A stretch of DNA of 64,000 nucleotides from Ehretia macrophylla. Its lineage: Eukaryota; Streptophyta; Magnoliopsida; Boraginales; Ehretiaceae. The notes beneath the pieces are model-generated. The model worked only from the letters and a program-made list of their open reading frames with translations, was not told the origin of the DNA and did not search any database. The DNA lies in contig CM075775.1 of assembly GCA_037974665.1 (NCBI GenBank), positions 41,380,152 to 41,444,151 on the forward strand, read 5' to 3'. The translations under genes were made by a program, and so were the position numbers. Numbering within the stretch: the stretch's first letter is position 1; each line of letters starts with the position of its first letter. Positions 22,245 through 34,054 of this stretch are shown here, piece by piece.

Positions 22245-22276
22245 GACCCCCTAGGAAGTCCTCGTGTTGCACCCTT
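22245..22276 (+). pseudogene. 5S rRNA gene copy 9, 3' part
   Basis: Begins with the GACCC target duplication and runs CCTAGGAAGTCCTCGTG to GCACCCTT. With 12278-12370 it makes one complete 120-bp gene. Confidence 0.95.
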
Positions 22277-22836
22277 ATTTTGATTTTTTCTTGCCACGTT
22301 CAGCCATGCCAAGATGATTCATCCATCACATTTCTTTTCTCGAGTCCCACGGCATCTTAGGTAAGGCAATTTCCCTTTACAAAGGGGCTGGGCCCACAAA
22401 CTGAGGTTATGGGGCCGGTGACCTGATCTCCGTTGCTCCGGTGCCCATAGCTTTTAATCTGTAAAGAGTTATGTAGCCCACAGTATACCGTTGGAAAGTG
22501 CTCTGGGAGCTCTACAATGGGGATAGTAGGCCTGCTAGGATGTTCCTATTTCCGGAACCCAAATTCGAACATTTTCATTAGTTTTGGGCCATTTTTCTTA
22601 TTTTTACGCTATTTTTTCATCCTGGGTCGTTCTTCGTGAGCCGCAAAAAGGCTGACTTCCTAACATGTGGGACATTAGAAGGCCCTACTACGCGTCGATA
22701 TCATGTCTTGCGAGGATGCTGCATTTTTTAGGCAGATGGGTTGTCGATAAGCCCATTAAGCCTTTTGAATAGGCCGTCTCTGAGGGCTAGGACTGTGAAC
22801 CGTCAACACATAAGGGCTTTGCACCCTCAACATGAT

Positions 22837-22956
22837 GGGTATGATCATACCAGCACTAATGCACCAGATCCCATAAGAACTCTGAAGTTAAGCTTGCTTG
22901 GGCGAGAGTAGTACTAGGATGGGTGACCTCTTGGGAAGTCCTCGTTTTGCACCCCA
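22837..22956 (+). rRNA. 5S rRNA gene copy 10 (diverged)
   Basis: Full length. G5A, C6T, G30A, C39A, C47T, G58T, C93T, C95T, G110T, T120A. One of the few copies with T at 93 (GACCTC), as in the usual plant 5S. Confidence 0.92.
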
Positions 22957-23515
22957 ATTTTCATTTTTTTTGCCCCGTTCAGCCATGTGAAGATGGTTCA
23001 TCGGTCACATTTCTTTTCTCGTGTCCCACGACATCTTGGGCAAGGCAATTTCGCTTCGTGAAGGGGCTAGGCCCTCAAATCGAGGTCATGGGGCCTGTGA
23101 CCTGGTCTCCGTCGCTCCAGTGCCCATAGCGTTTGATCTGTAGGGAGTTATATAGCCCACGGTACACCATTGAAAAGCTCTCTGGGAGCTCTACGATGGG
23201 GGTAGCAAGCCTTCTCGGTTGTGCCTATTTTTGAAACCCAAAATTGAACATTGTCATCAGTTTCGGGCCACTTTTCTTCTTTTTACGTTGTTTTTTCATC
23301 CCGGGTTTTTCTAGGTGAGCTGCGAAAAGGCCGACGACCTAACTTGCGGGACATTAAGCAGCCCTACTACACATCGATATCATGTCTTCCGAGGATGATG
23401 CAATGTTGAGGCAGATGGGTTGTCGATAAGCCCATTGGGCCTTTTGAACGGGCTGTCTCTCTGGGTTGGGACTATGAATAGTCAACACATAAGGGCTTTG
23501 CACCCTCAACATGAC

Positions 23516-23635
23516 GGATGCGATCATACCAGCACTAATGCACCGGATCCCATCAGAACTCCGAAGTTAAGCATGCTTGGGCGAGAGTAGTACAAGGATG
23601 GGTAGCCCCTTGCGAAGTCCTCATGTTGCACCCTG
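23516..23635 (+). rRNA. 5S rRNA gene copy 11 (diverged)
   Basis: Full length, starting GGATG. G3A, G58A, T79A, G89A, A90G, C95T, G98C, G108A and a GCACCCTG end. Bases 4-57 match the consensus. Its unit carries the rare GATGATGCAATGTTGAGG spacer, recurring as GATGACACAATG near 57,472. Confidence 0.92.
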
Positions 23636-24194
23636 ATTTTCCTTTTTTTTTCCCCGTTCAGCCTTGACAAGATGCTTCATTCGTCAGATTTCTTTTCTCG
23701 AGTCCCACAGAATCTTGGGCAAGGAAATTTCACTTCGTGGAGGGGTTGGGCCCACAAACCGAGATCATAGGGCTTGTGACCTAGTCTCCATCGCTCCGGT
23801 GCCCATAACATTTTATCCGTATGGAGTTATGCGGGCCACAATATAACGTTGGAAAGCTCTCCGGGAGCTCTATGATGTGGGTAGCATGGCTGCATAACTG
23901 TTCCTATTTTTAGAAACCAAAATCGAACATTTTCATCAATTTCAGGCCACTTTTCTTGTCTTTACGTTGTTTTTTCATCCCGGTTCGATCATTGTGAGCA
24001 GTGAAAAGGCTGACAATCTTTCTTCCAGGACATTAGAGGGCCCTACAACGTGTCGATATCACATCTTGCGAGGATGCTGCGTTGTTGAGGCAGATGGGTT
24101 ATCAATAAGCCTATTGGGCCTTTTGAATGGGCCGTCTCTCAGGGCTGGGACTGTGAACCGTTAACACATAAGGAATTTGCACCTTCATCATGAC

Positions 24195-24314
24195 GAGTGT
24201 GATCATATTAGCACTAATGCACTAGATCCCATCAGAACTCCGAACTTAAGCATGCTTGGGCGAGAGTAGTACTAAGATGGGTGACCCCTTGGGAAGTCCT
24301 CGTGTTGCACCCCT
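24195..24314 (+). rRNA. 5S rRNA gene copy 12 (diverged)
   Basis: Full length. G2A, C6T, C14T, C15T, C29T, G30A, G51C, G58A, G81A, C95T. Paralogous to copies 21 and 30, which share GACGAGTG and CATAT at the 5' end. Confidence 0.92.
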
Positions 24315-24872
24315 ATTTTCTTTCTTTTTTTCCCCGTTCAGCCATGCCAAGATGCTTCTTCCGTCACATTTATTTTCTCGAGTCCCACGGAATCTCAGGC
24401 AAGGCAATTTCACTTTGCGAAGGGGCTGGGCCCAAAAACCGAGGCCATGGGGCCTGTGACCTAGTCTTTGTCACTCCGGTGCCCATAACTTTTGATTCGT
24501 AAGGAGTTATGCGCCCTCAGTATACCGTTGGGAAGCTCTACGGGAGCTCTACGATGGGGGCAGCAAGCTTGCTCGGCTATGCATGTTTTTGGAACACAAA
24601 ATTGAATGTTTTCATCAGTTTTGGGACATTTTTCTTCTTTTACGTTGTTTTTTCATCCTAGGTCATTCGTCGTGAGCTACAAAAAGGATGACAACCTAAC
24701 TTGCGGGATATTGGAATGCCTTACTATGCATCGATATCACGTCTTGCGAGGATGCTAAGTTGTTAAGGGAGATGGGTTGCTGATAAGCCCATTATGCCTT
24801 TTGAATGCGCCGTCCCTCTGGGCTAGGACTGTGTACCGTCAACACATAAGGGCTTTGTACCATCAAGATGAC

Positions 24873-24992
24873 GGGTGCAATCATACCAGCATTAATGCAC
24901 CGGATGCCATCAGAACTCCGAAGTTAAGTGTGCTTGGGCGAGAGTAGTACTAGGATGAGTGAGCCCTTGGGAAGTCCTCGTGTTGCACCCCT
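24873..24992 (+). rRNA. 5S rRNA gene copy 13 (diverged)
   Basis: Full length. G7A, C20T, C34G, C57T, G86A, C91G, C95T. The unusual GGATGCCATC (C34G) is shared only with copy 22, evidence that the two units descend from one. Confidence 0.92.
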
Positions 24993-25200
24993 ATTTTCAT
25001 TTTTTTTGCCCCGTTAAGCCATGCCAAGATTCTTCATCTGTCACATTTCTATTCCCGAGTCCCACAGCATCTTGGGCAAGGCAATTTCGCTTCGCCGAGG
25101 GGCTGGGCTGGCAAACCAAGGTCATAGGGCCTTTGACCTGGTCTCCGTCTCTCCGGTGCCCATAACTTTTGATCCATAAGGAGTTATGTGGCCCATAGTA

Positions 25201-25320
25201 TACCGTTGGAAAGCTCTTCAGGAACTCTACGACGTAGGCAACAAGTTTGCTCGGCGAGGATATTGTTGGAAAACTTTATGGGAGCTCTACGACAGGGGAA
25301 ACAAGGCTACATAGCTGTGC
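25201..25320 (+). repeat. 60-bp tandem duplication in 5S spacer
   Basis: Copies at 25201-25260 and 25261-25320, each beginning TA(C/T)(C/T)GTTGGAAA. The repeat boundary is CTCGGCGAGGA. The same duplication with the same boundary is at 34055, 47204 and 48614. Confidence 0.88.
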
Positions 25321-25610
25321 CTTTTTTTGGAACACAAAATTGAAAGTTTTCATCAGTTTCGGGCCACTTTTCTTGTTTTTACATTTTTTTTCATCCCGGG
25401 TGGTTCGTCGTGAGTAGCGAAAAGGCCGACAATCTTACTTGCGGGACATTAGAGGGCCTTACAATGCGTCGATATCACATCTTGCGAGGATGCTGCTTTG
25501 TTGATGCAGATGATTTGTCGATACGCCCATTGGGCCTTTTGAATAGGCCATCTCTCTAGGCTAGGACTGTGAACCATCAACACATAAGGGATTTGCACCT
25601 TCAACATGAC

Positions 25611-25730
25611 GGGTGCGATCATACCAGTACTAATGCACCGGATCCCATCAGAACTCTGAAGTTAAGCGTGCTTAGGCGAGAGTAGTACTAGGATGGGTAA
25701 CCCCCTAGTAAGTCGTCGTGTTGCACCCCT
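25611..25730 (+). rRNA. 5S rRNA gene copy 14 (diverged)
   Basis: Full length. C18T, C47T, G64A, G89A, G97A, G99T, C104G. The preceding unit is 738 bp because of the 60-bp duplication. Confidence 0.92.
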
Positions 25731-26566
25731 ATTTTTTTTTTGCCCCGTTCAGCCAGGCCAAGATGCTTATCCATCACATTTCTTTTCTCGACTCCCACGG
25801 CATCATGGGCAAGGCAATTTCTCTCCGCGGAGGGGCTTGTGACCTGGTCTCTGTCGCTCCGGTGCCCATAATTTTTGATCCGTAAGGAGTTATGCGGCCC
25901 ACAATATAGTATTGGAAAGCTTTTCGAGAGCTCTACGACACGAATAGCAAGCCTGCATGGCTGTTCCTCTTTTTGGAAACCAAAATCCAATGTTTTCATC
26001 AGTTTTGGGATACTTTTTATCTTTTTACGTTATTTTTTCGTCCCAGGTCATTCCATCACATTTCTTTTCTCGAGTCCCATGGCATCATGGGCAAGGCAAT
26101 TTCGCTTCATAGAGGGGCTAGGGCTGCAAACCGAGGTCATGGGGCCTGTGACCTAGTCTCCATCGCTCCGGTGCGCGTAACGTTTTATCCGTAAGGAGTT
26201 ATGCAGCCCATAGTACAACGTGGGAAAGCTCTCCAGGAGCTCTACGACGGGGGCAGCGAGCCTGCACGGCTGTGCCTATTTTCGGATCCCAAAATCGAAC
26301 GTTATCATCAGTTTCGAGCCACTTTTCATCTATTTACCCTAGTTTTTCATCTCGGGTCGTTCATTGTGAGCCGCAAAAAGGCCAACAACCCAACTTGCGG
26401 TACATTAAAGGGCCCTACTATGTGTTGATATCACGTCTTACAAGGATGCTGCGTTGTTGAGACAGATGGGTTGTCGATAAGCCTATTGAGCCTTTTGAAT
26501 GGGCCGTCTCTCTGGGCTGGGACTGTGAACCGTCAACATATAAGCGCTTTGCACCCTCAACATGAC

Positions 26567-26686
26567 GGGTGCAAACATACCAACACTAATGCATCGGATC
26601 CCATCAGAACTCCGAAGTTCAGCGTGCTTGGGCGAAAGTAGTACTAGGATGGATGACCCCCTGGGAAGTCCTCATGTTGCACCCCC
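26567..26686 (+). rRNA. 5S rRNA gene copy 15 (diverged)
   Basis: Full length. G7A, T9A, G17A, C28T, A54C, G70A, G87A, G108A, T120C. T9A (GAACATACC) is shared with copies 24 and 37. Confidence 0.92.
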
Positions 26687-27222
26687 ATTTTCATTTTTTC
26701 TTGCCCCGTTCAGGCATGCCAAGATGCTTCATCTGAATTATTTCTTTTCTCGAGTCCCACGGCATCTTAGTCATGGCAATTTCGCTTCGCGTAGGGGTTG
26801 GGCCCGAAAACCGAGGTCATGGGGCCTGTGACTTGGTCTCCGTTGCTCTGGTGCCCATAACTTTTGATCCGCAAGGACTTATACGGCCCACAATATACCG
26901 TTGGAAAGCTCTTCGGGAGCTGTACGACATGGACAACTAGCCTACTTAACTGTGCCTATTCACGGAACCCAAAATTGAATGTTTTCATCAGTTTCGGGCC
27001 ACTTTTCTTGTTTCTATGCTGGTTTTGCATCCCGCGTCGTTCGTCGCGAGCTGTGAAAAGGTCGACAACCTAACTTGCAGGACATTAGATGGCCCTACTA
27101 CGGATTGGTATCACGTCTTGCGAGGATGCTGCGTTGTTGAGGAAGATGGGTTATCGATAAGCCCATTTGGCCTTTTGAATTGGATATCCCTCTGGGCTGG
27201 GACTGTGCACCGTCAACATGAC

Positions 27223-27342
27223 GGGTGCGATCAAACTAGCACTAATGCACTGGATCCTATCAGAACTCCAAAATTAAGCGTGCTTGGGCGAGAGTAGTAC
27301 TATGATAGGTGACCACTTGGGAAGTCCTCGTGTTGCACCCCT
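27223..27342 (+). rRNA. 5S rRNA gene copy 16 (upstream promoter deleted)
   Basis: Full length with T12A, C15T, C29T, C36T, G48A, G51A, G81T, G85A, C93A and C95T. The 23-24 bp just upstream, including the ACATAAGG element, are missing: ACCGTCAACATGACGGG joins two TCAACA words normally about 23 bp apart. Very unlikely to be transcribed. Confidence 0.92.
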
Positions 27343-27483
27343 ATTTTTATTTTTTCTTGCCCCGTTCAACAATGCCAAGATGCTTCATCCGTCATATTTC
27401 TTTTCACGAGTCCCACGGCATCTTGGGCAAGGCAATTTCACTTCACAAAGGGGCTGGGCCCACAAACCGAGGTCATGGGGCCT

Positions 27484-27570
27484 ACTCTTGGGTGCAACAG
27501 AGGCTGGTTTAAGGTATGGGATATCTTCTCTTTAGGGGAAGGCCAAGTGCGAATGGAGTTCTTTCTAACT
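27484..27570 (+). other. 87-bp foreign segment in a 5S spacer
   Basis: Between CATGGGGCCT and TGACTTGGTC the spacer normally has one or two bases; here 87 bp of unrelated sequence starts ACTCTTGGGTGC and ends CTTTCTAACT. I find no other copy in the window and no target duplication or terminal repeats. It looks like filler DNA captured during break repair. Confidence 0.75.
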
Positions 27571-27987
27571 TGACTTGGTCACCGTCGTTCCGATGCCCAT
27601 AACTTTTTATCCTAAGGAGTTATGTGGCCCACAGTATACCGTTGGAAAGCTTTCCTGGAGCTCTACGACGTGGGCAACAAGCTTGCTCGGCTGTGCCTGT
27701 TATTAGAACCCAAAATCGAACATTTTCATCAGTTTTGGGCCACTTTTCTTCTTTTTGCCCTATTTTTTCACCCCGGGTATTTCTCCGTGGGCCGCAAAAA
27801 TGTCGACAACCTAACTTGCCAGACATTAGAGGTCCCTACAATGCATCGATATCACGTCTTGCGAGGAAGCTGCGTTGTTGAGGCAGATGGGTTGTCGATA
27901 AGCCCATTGGGCCTTTTGAATGGGTCATCTTTCTGGGCTGGGACTGTGAACCGTCAACACATAAGGGATTTGCACCTTCAACATGAT

Positions 27988-28107
27988 GGGTGTGATCATA
28001 CTAGCACTAATGCACCGGATCCCATCAGAACTCCGAAGTTAAGCGTTCTTAGGCGAGAGTAGTTCTAAGAAGGGTGACCCCTTGGGAAGTCCTCGCATTG
28101 TACCCCT
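27988..28107 (+). rRNA. 5S rRNA gene copy 17 (diverged)
   Basis: Full length. C6T, C15T, G60T, G64A, A77T, G81A, T84A, C95T, T109C, G110A, C114T. AGAAGGG at the C box is close to copies 1 and 39, supporting their paralogy. Confidence 0.92.
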
Positions 28108-28299
28108 ATTGTCATTTTTTTTCCCCATTTAGCCATGCCAATATGCTTCATCCGTCAAATTTCTTTTCTCGAGCCCCACGACATCTTAAGCAAGGCAATT
28201 ACGCTTCACGGATTGGCTGGGCCCGCAAACTGAGGTGACGAGACTTGTGACCTGGTGTCCGTCGCTCCGGTACCCATAACTTTTGATCTGTAAGGAGTT

Positions 28300-28304
28300 A
28301 TACG
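28300..28304 (+). repeat. Target-site duplication, left copy (solo LTR)
   Basis: ATACG here against ATGCG at 30724-30728; the uninterrupted spacer reads GAGTTATGCGGCCC. One G-to-A change, at a CpG. Confidence 0.8.
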
Positions 28305-30187
28305 TGTGAGACCCCATATTTTGCCTAACTTCGATTTGCGTGGTTTGCCTCGTTTTGCGTGCTTTGACCTGTTTATGAGTTATATGAGTCAAAATATGTT
28401 AGAAATGCGATTTATATTCCTAATACATTCTATATGTGCATTCATGAAATTTTCATCAAAAACGGAATTAGAAATTTTATCGTCAGTTTTAGTGAATAGT
28501 GTTTTTAAACACCTGTCCGCTAAAATTTTTACAGGAGTGTTTTAAACATTTTAAAACCTAGTCCTCGGGTATTAATAGACTTGTGATTGAAATGGATTTG
28601 GAATCGGATTTGGAATTTTAAAGGTTTTTACACTTTCTTTTGCAAGAAAACGAGTTTTAAGGCGACTCGGGTGAAAATGTTTTAATGTAAAACTCTTTGT
28701 CACCTAAAATATAATGTCTAGAATTAATTTAGGTGTTAATTTAATAGTTGAGCAAGAAATAGTCAAGAAATGAATTAAAAGACTAAAAATAGAATTAAAA
28801 AACTAAATAAAACTAATTGACTTTCTTTTAATTTGTTGACCTTTACTTATATTACATCAACACACACTTGCACAACACAAAAACACACTCATTTTAGACC
28901 TACATGGCCTAGAGCCATTAGAGAGAAAAAGAGAAAGAAACTCAAGGTTTTTCAAATAGATTTTTCAATAGAACTTGCAATCCAAGGCCAATTTCCATCA
29001 TCCAAAGCTTGATTCCACCTCTTGAGCATCCATTGAGCATCTTTGTAGCTTCAAAACACATCAAAGGTGAGAGAAAAATTCTAGATCTCAAAATTCATTT
29101 TTTATATTTTTGCATATAATTGAATATTGAACCGTTAGATGTTAATTTGAAGTTATATTATTGCTCAGTGCATGCTAAGGATCGATTATATGTATTCTTA
29201 TAAGATTTGAACCATTGTAGCATAAATTTTTATTTTCGGATATTTAAAGTTGATAGTTTGGCCAATTGTTGAATATTTTGAGTTGTAATGGTTGGAATCG
29301 ATTGCCGTCGATTTCTAAAATTTTGTTAATTACGTGGTAGCGCTGTTATAATATCGAATTTTCAATTGCGATGTTGGTGTGAAAATCCAAAAATTTCAGC
29401 CTAGGTGCATTGAGGTTTTAGGGCTGTTGGGCTTGATTTGGATGTGCTTTGGTTGGTTTCCGAGAGGGCTAATGTAGTTGTTCGAATGGGTGAGTGATAG
29501 AAACTGATTTGGAGTTGTTTGGATTAGTAGAATGTAAGATATGAATATTTGAAGTTTAGGTTGTCTTTCTTTAAAATGTTGAGTTATGCCTATAGATGAT
29601 TGGGTGGTGTTTGAGTGATTGAATTGTGAGTTGTTAATGGTTAGACTAGGGTTATATTACGTGTTTAATGCATGTTTAAGTAGGATGGCCTACTTTGTCA
29701 TCTAACTTAGTTGTTTGTTGTTTTAATTGATTACTTGATGTTATATTGATGAAAATATGATTATTGATTGATTATTGATGAACCGGGAGATTGTCAACGG
29801 AAAAGGTTGTCCTCTTGTGATGTGATGTTTATTATTATTGCTGAGTGTTGGTATGTGTGTGCCACTTCTCGGGCAGTGTCGGGCTGTCGGGTTGATAACG
29901 GCATGACTACCAGAGGCTACCCCCTGCTCACATGACGGAGGTGTCATGGAAGGAGGGGCTAGTGAGGTACCTCGGGTACGTGAGTAATGGGGAGTTATAA
30001 GAAGAACGGTTGAGATCATGATGGCATTTGAAGCTACACCAACTAGAGTATCCTTTATTGATTGGTCATTATAGTTATGTGCTTATATTGTATTGATGTT
30101 TGTTGTGTGTTTACTGCTCAAAGGATCATTTCCAAGGAGTATAGTAAATACTATTAGAGATCTATCGGATCCTTACTGAGCTTGTTT

Positions 30188-30194
30188 TATATAA
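30188..30194 (+). promoter_or_regulatory. Putative TATA box of solo LTR
   Basis: TATATAA followed by GCTCACTCTC, aligned with the C LTR boxes at 12911 and 20350. Confidence 0.45.
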
Positions 30195-30237
30195 GCTCAC
30201 TCTCTATTATTACATGCTTACAGGTGTCTTTGAGCAA

Positions 30238-30315
30238 GATTTCGGGTACGTGCCTCCAGAAGAGGATAATGTGTCGTATGTGGACAAGTCATATGTGCCA
30301 GAGTCTTGTCCTTGA
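30238..30315 (+). other. Conserved short reading frame in solo LTR
   Basis: 26 codons with stop: FGYVPPEE, then NV-YVD-SYVPES, then TGA. Preceded at 30214-30222 by a CTTACAG splice-acceptor-like site. Same frame and stop as in both LTRs of C. Confidence 0.4.
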
Positions 30316-31087
30316 TGCTTGAGATGTTGTATACTCAATTATCTTATATTAAACTAGTTATCTTTTATTTACTTTGCAGTTTATGATGTATAAGTTGTAG
30401 TAAAGATAATGAACTACATGATGCTAACTTAGTTTCGTTATGATTAGGGTTGCTAGGTTTGTTCAATCTATTTTGCATTGTATGTTAAAGTTAAGGCATT
30501 ATGTTGGAACGGAGGTGTATAACTAAGAATGATTATTGTATAATATGGTTATGTTGTATGTTGTTAACTTAATTGAGGAGTTGATTGTTGAATAGCTGAG
30601 TTTGGTTGTATGATATTCTGAGAGGTTGCTATAAAGCCTCGGTGTCTTAATTACTGTCGTTATACTGCCGAAATTCTGTTGCGTCCTGACTGATTGTAGG
30701 TGGGGTCGAGTTGGGGCATGACAATGCGGCCCACAGTATACCATTGAAAAGTTCTCCAAGAGCTCTACGACGGATACAACAAACCTGATCGGATGTGCCT
30801 GTTTCAGAAGCAAAAATCGAACGTTTTCATCAGTTTCAGACCACTTTTCTTCTTTTTAATCTATTTTTTCATCCTGGGTCGTTCCTCATGAGTAGCGAAA
30901 AGGCCGACAACCTAACTGGCGGGACATTAGAGGGCCCTACTACACGTCGATATCACGTCTTGCTAGGATGCTGCGTTGTTGAGGCAGACGGGTTGCCGAT
31001 AAACCCATTTGGCTTTTGAATGAGACGTCTGTCTGGGCTGGGACTGTGAACCGTCAACACATAAGGGCTTTGTACCATCAACATGAT

Positions 31088-31198
31088 TGGTGCCATCATA
31101 CCAGCACTAATGCACCGGATCCCATCAGAAATCCGAAATTAAGCATTCTTGGGCGAGAGTAGTACTAGGATAGGTGAAAGTCCTCGTGTTGTACCCCT
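31088..31198 (+). pseudogene. 5S rRNA gene copy 18 (9-bp deletion)
   Basis: 111 bp. TAGGTGAAAGTCCTCG lacks the nine bases CCCCCTGGG that belong in the C box. G1T, G7C, C44A and G51A are also present. Non-functional. Confidence 0.93.
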
Positions 31199-31758
31199 AT
31201 TTTAATTTTTTCTTGCCCCGTTCATGCATGCCAAGATGTTTCATCCATCATATTTCTTTTCTCGAGTCCCATGGCATCTTAGGCAAGGCAATTTCGTTTC
31301 GCGGAGAGGCTGAGCCAACAAACCGAGGTCATGGGGCCTGTAACCTGGTCTCCGTCGCTCTGATGCTCATAACTTTTGATCCTTAAGGAGTTATGCGGCA
31401 CACAGTATACCGTTGGAAAGCTCTAAGAGAGCTCTACGACGGGCGCACCCAGTCTGCTCAGTAGTGCTTGTTTTTGGAAGCCAAAATCAAATGTTTTCAT
31501 CTATTTCAATCCACTTTTCTTCTTTTTACGCTATTTTTTCATCCCGGGCCATTAGTTGTGAGCCTCGAAAAGGCCGACAACCTAACTTGCGGGACATTAG
31601 AGGGCTCTACTAAGCGTCGATATCATGTCTTGCTAGGATGCTGCGTTGTTGAGGCAAATGGGTTGTCGATAAGCCCATTTGGCCTTTTGAATGTGACGTC
31701 TGTCTTGGCTGGGACCGTGAGCCGTCAACACATAAGAGCTTTGTACCCTCAACATGAT

Positions 31759-31878
31759 GGGTGCGATCATGCCAGCACTAATGCACCAGATCCCATCAAA
31801 ACTCTGAAATTAAGCGTGCTTGGGTGAGAGTAGTACTAGGATGGCTGACCCCCTAGGAATTCCTCGTGTTGCACCACT
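31759..31878 (+). rRNA. 5S rRNA gene copy 19 (diverged)
   Basis: Full length. A13G, G30A, G41A, C47T, G51A, C67T, G87C, G97A, G102T, C118A. The GGCTGACCC C box (G87C) is shared with copy 41. Confidence 0.92.
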
Positions 31879-32438
31879 ATTTTCATTTTTTCTTGCCCCG
31901 TTCAGCCATGCCAAGATGTTTCATCCATCACATTTTTTTTCTCGAGTCCCATGGCATCTTAGGCATGGCAATTTCTCTTCGTGGAGGAGCTAGGCCTGAA
32001 AACCGTTGTCATGGGACTTGTGACCTGCTCTCCGTCGCTCCGGTGCCCATAACTTTTGATCCGTAAGGACTTATGCGGCCCACTGTATACCGTTGGAAAG
32101 CTCCATGGCAGCTCTACAACAGGGGCAGTTAGGCTGCTCGCCTGTGCCTATTATCGCCACCCAAAATTGAACGCTTTCATCAGTTTTGGGCCACTTTTCT
32201 TCTATTTATGATGTTTTTTCATCCCAAGTCGTTTGTCGTGAGCCGCAAAACGGCCGACAACCTAACTTGCGGGACATTAGAAGGCCCTACTACCCGTCGA
32301 TGTCACGTCTTTCGAGGATGCTGCGTTGTTGAGGCAGATGGGTTATCGATAAGCCCATTTGGCCTTTCGAATAGGACGTCTCTCTAGGCAGGGACTGTAA
32401 ACCGTCAACACATAAGGGCTTTTCTCCCTCAACATGAC

Positions 32439-32558
32439 AGGTGTGATCGTACCAGCATTAATGCACCGGATCCCATCAGAACTCCTAAGTTAAGAGTGCT
32501 TGGGCGAGAGTAGTACAAGGATGGGTGAGCCCTTGGGAAGTCGTCGTGTTGCACCCCT
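32439..32558 (+). rRNA. 5S rRNA gene copy 20 (diverged)
   Basis: Full length. G1A, C6T, A11G, C20T, G48T, C57A, T79A, C91G, C95T, C104G. Confidence 0.92.
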
Positions 32559-33054
32559 ATTTTTATTTTTTTGCATGGGCAAGGCAATTTTGCTTCGCGG
32601 ATTGGCTGGGCCTGCAAACCGAGGTGATGGGGCTTGTGACCTGGTCTCCGTCGCTCTAGTGCCCATAACTTTTGATCCGTAAGGAGTTATGTGGCCCACA
32701 TTATACCGTTGGAAAGTTCTCCGAGAGCTCTACGACAGGAGCAGCAACCCTGCTAGGCAGTGCGTGTTTTCGGAACCCAAAATCGAATGTTTTCATCAGT
32801 TTTAGGCCACTTTTCTTCTTTTTAATTTATTTTTTCTTCCCGGGTCGTCCGTCGTGAGCCGCGAAAAGGCCGACAACCAAAATTGCGGGACATTAGAGGG
32901 CCCTACAACGCGTCTATATCACGTCTTGTGAGGATGCTGCGTTGTTGAGGCAGATGGGTTTTCGATAAACCCATTGGGCCTTTTGAATTGATCGTCTCTC
33001 AGGGTTGTTACTGTGAACCGTCAACACATAAAGGATTTGCACCTTCAACATGAC

Positions 33055-33172
33055 GAGTGCGATCATATCAGCACTAATGCACAAGAACCCATTAGAACTC
33101 CGAAGTTAAACATGCTTGGGCAAGAGTAGTACTAGGATGGGTCCCCTTGGGAAGTCCTAATGTTGCACCCCT
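33055..33172 (+). rRNA. 5S rRNA gene copy 21 (2-bp deletion)
   Basis: 118 bp: GGGTCCCC lacks the GA of GGGTGACCCC in the C box. G2A, C14T, C29A, G30A, T33A, G56A, G58A, G68A, C107A, G108A. Probably dead. Confidence 0.9.
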
Positions 33173-33726
33173 CTTTTTTTTTTTTCCCCGTTCAGCCATG
33201 CCAAGATGCTTCATCTGTCACATTTATTTTCTCAAGTCCTACGGTATCTTGGGTGAGGCAAATTCTCTTTGCGGAGGGGCTGGGCCCGAAAACTGAGGTC
33301 ATAGGACTTGTGACCTGGTCTTTGTCACTCCGGTGCCCATAACTTTTGATCTGTAAGGAGTAATACAGCCTATAGTATACCGTTGGAAAGCTCTACGGGA
33401 GCTCTACGACGGGGATTGCAAGCTTACTCGGCTTTGCCTATTTTTGGAACACAAAATCGAACATTTTCATCAGTTTTGGGACACTTTTCTTCTTTTTACG
33501 TTGTTTTTTTGTCCTAGGTCATTCGTCGTGAGCTGCAAAAAGGCTGACAACCTAACTTGCGGGATATTAGAGGCCTTACTATGTGTCAATATCACGTCTT
33601 GTGAGGATGCTACATTGTTGAGGGAGATGGTTGTCGATAAGCCCTTTGTGCCATTTGAATGCACCGTCTCTTTGGGCTGGGACTGTGAACCATCAACACA
33701 TAAGGGCTTTGTACCCCCAACATGAC

Positions 33727-33846
33727 GGGTGCAATCATACCAGCACTAATGCTCCGGATGCCATCAGAACTCCGAAGTTAAGCATGCTTGGGCAAGAGTA
33801 GTTCAAGGATGGGAGAGCCCTTGGGAAGTCCTCGTGTTGCACCCCT
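33727..33846 (+). rRNA. 5S rRNA gene copy 22 (diverged)
   Basis: Full length. G7A, A27T, C34G, G58A, G68A, A77T, T79A, T88A, C91G, C95T. Shares C34G with copy 13. Confidence 0.92.
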
Positions 33847-34054
33847 ATTTTCAATTTTTTTGCCCCGTTAAGCCATGCCAAGATGCTTCATCCATCACAT
33901 TTCTTTTCCCGAGTCCCACGGCATCTTGGGCTAGGCAATTTTGTTTCGCGGAGGGGCTGGGCTTGCAAACCAAGGTCATGGGGCCAGTGACCTGGTCTCT
34001 GTCGCTCCGTTGCCCATAACTTTTGATCCGTAAGGAGTTTTACGACCCACAGTA

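Larger units (their letters stand above)
22245..28304 (+). repeat. 5S rDNA tandem array, block 3
   Basis: Resumes inside the 5S gene split by element C and holds copies 10-17. Irregularities: a 60-bp tandem duplication at 25201-25320; a deletion near 26053 that joins CAGGTCATTC to CATCACATTT and removes a whole 5S gene; loss of about 26 bp between two GGGGC words near 25838; and an 87-bp foreign segment at 27484-27570. Ends at the solo LTR. Confidence 0.93.
28305..30723 (+). mobile_element. Solo LTR related to element C
   Basis: 2,419 bp, TGTGAGACCCC to GGGGCATGACA, with no internal region and a 5-bp target duplication on each side. Its 3' part (GATTGTAGGTGGGGTCGAGTTGGGGC) matches the C LTR read on the minus strand. 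It holds a TATA-like box (30188-30194) and the short frame at 30238-30315. Solo LTRs arise when the two LTRs of an element recombine and the interior is lost. Divergence from C suggests a different subfamily or an older insertion. Confidence 0.92.
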
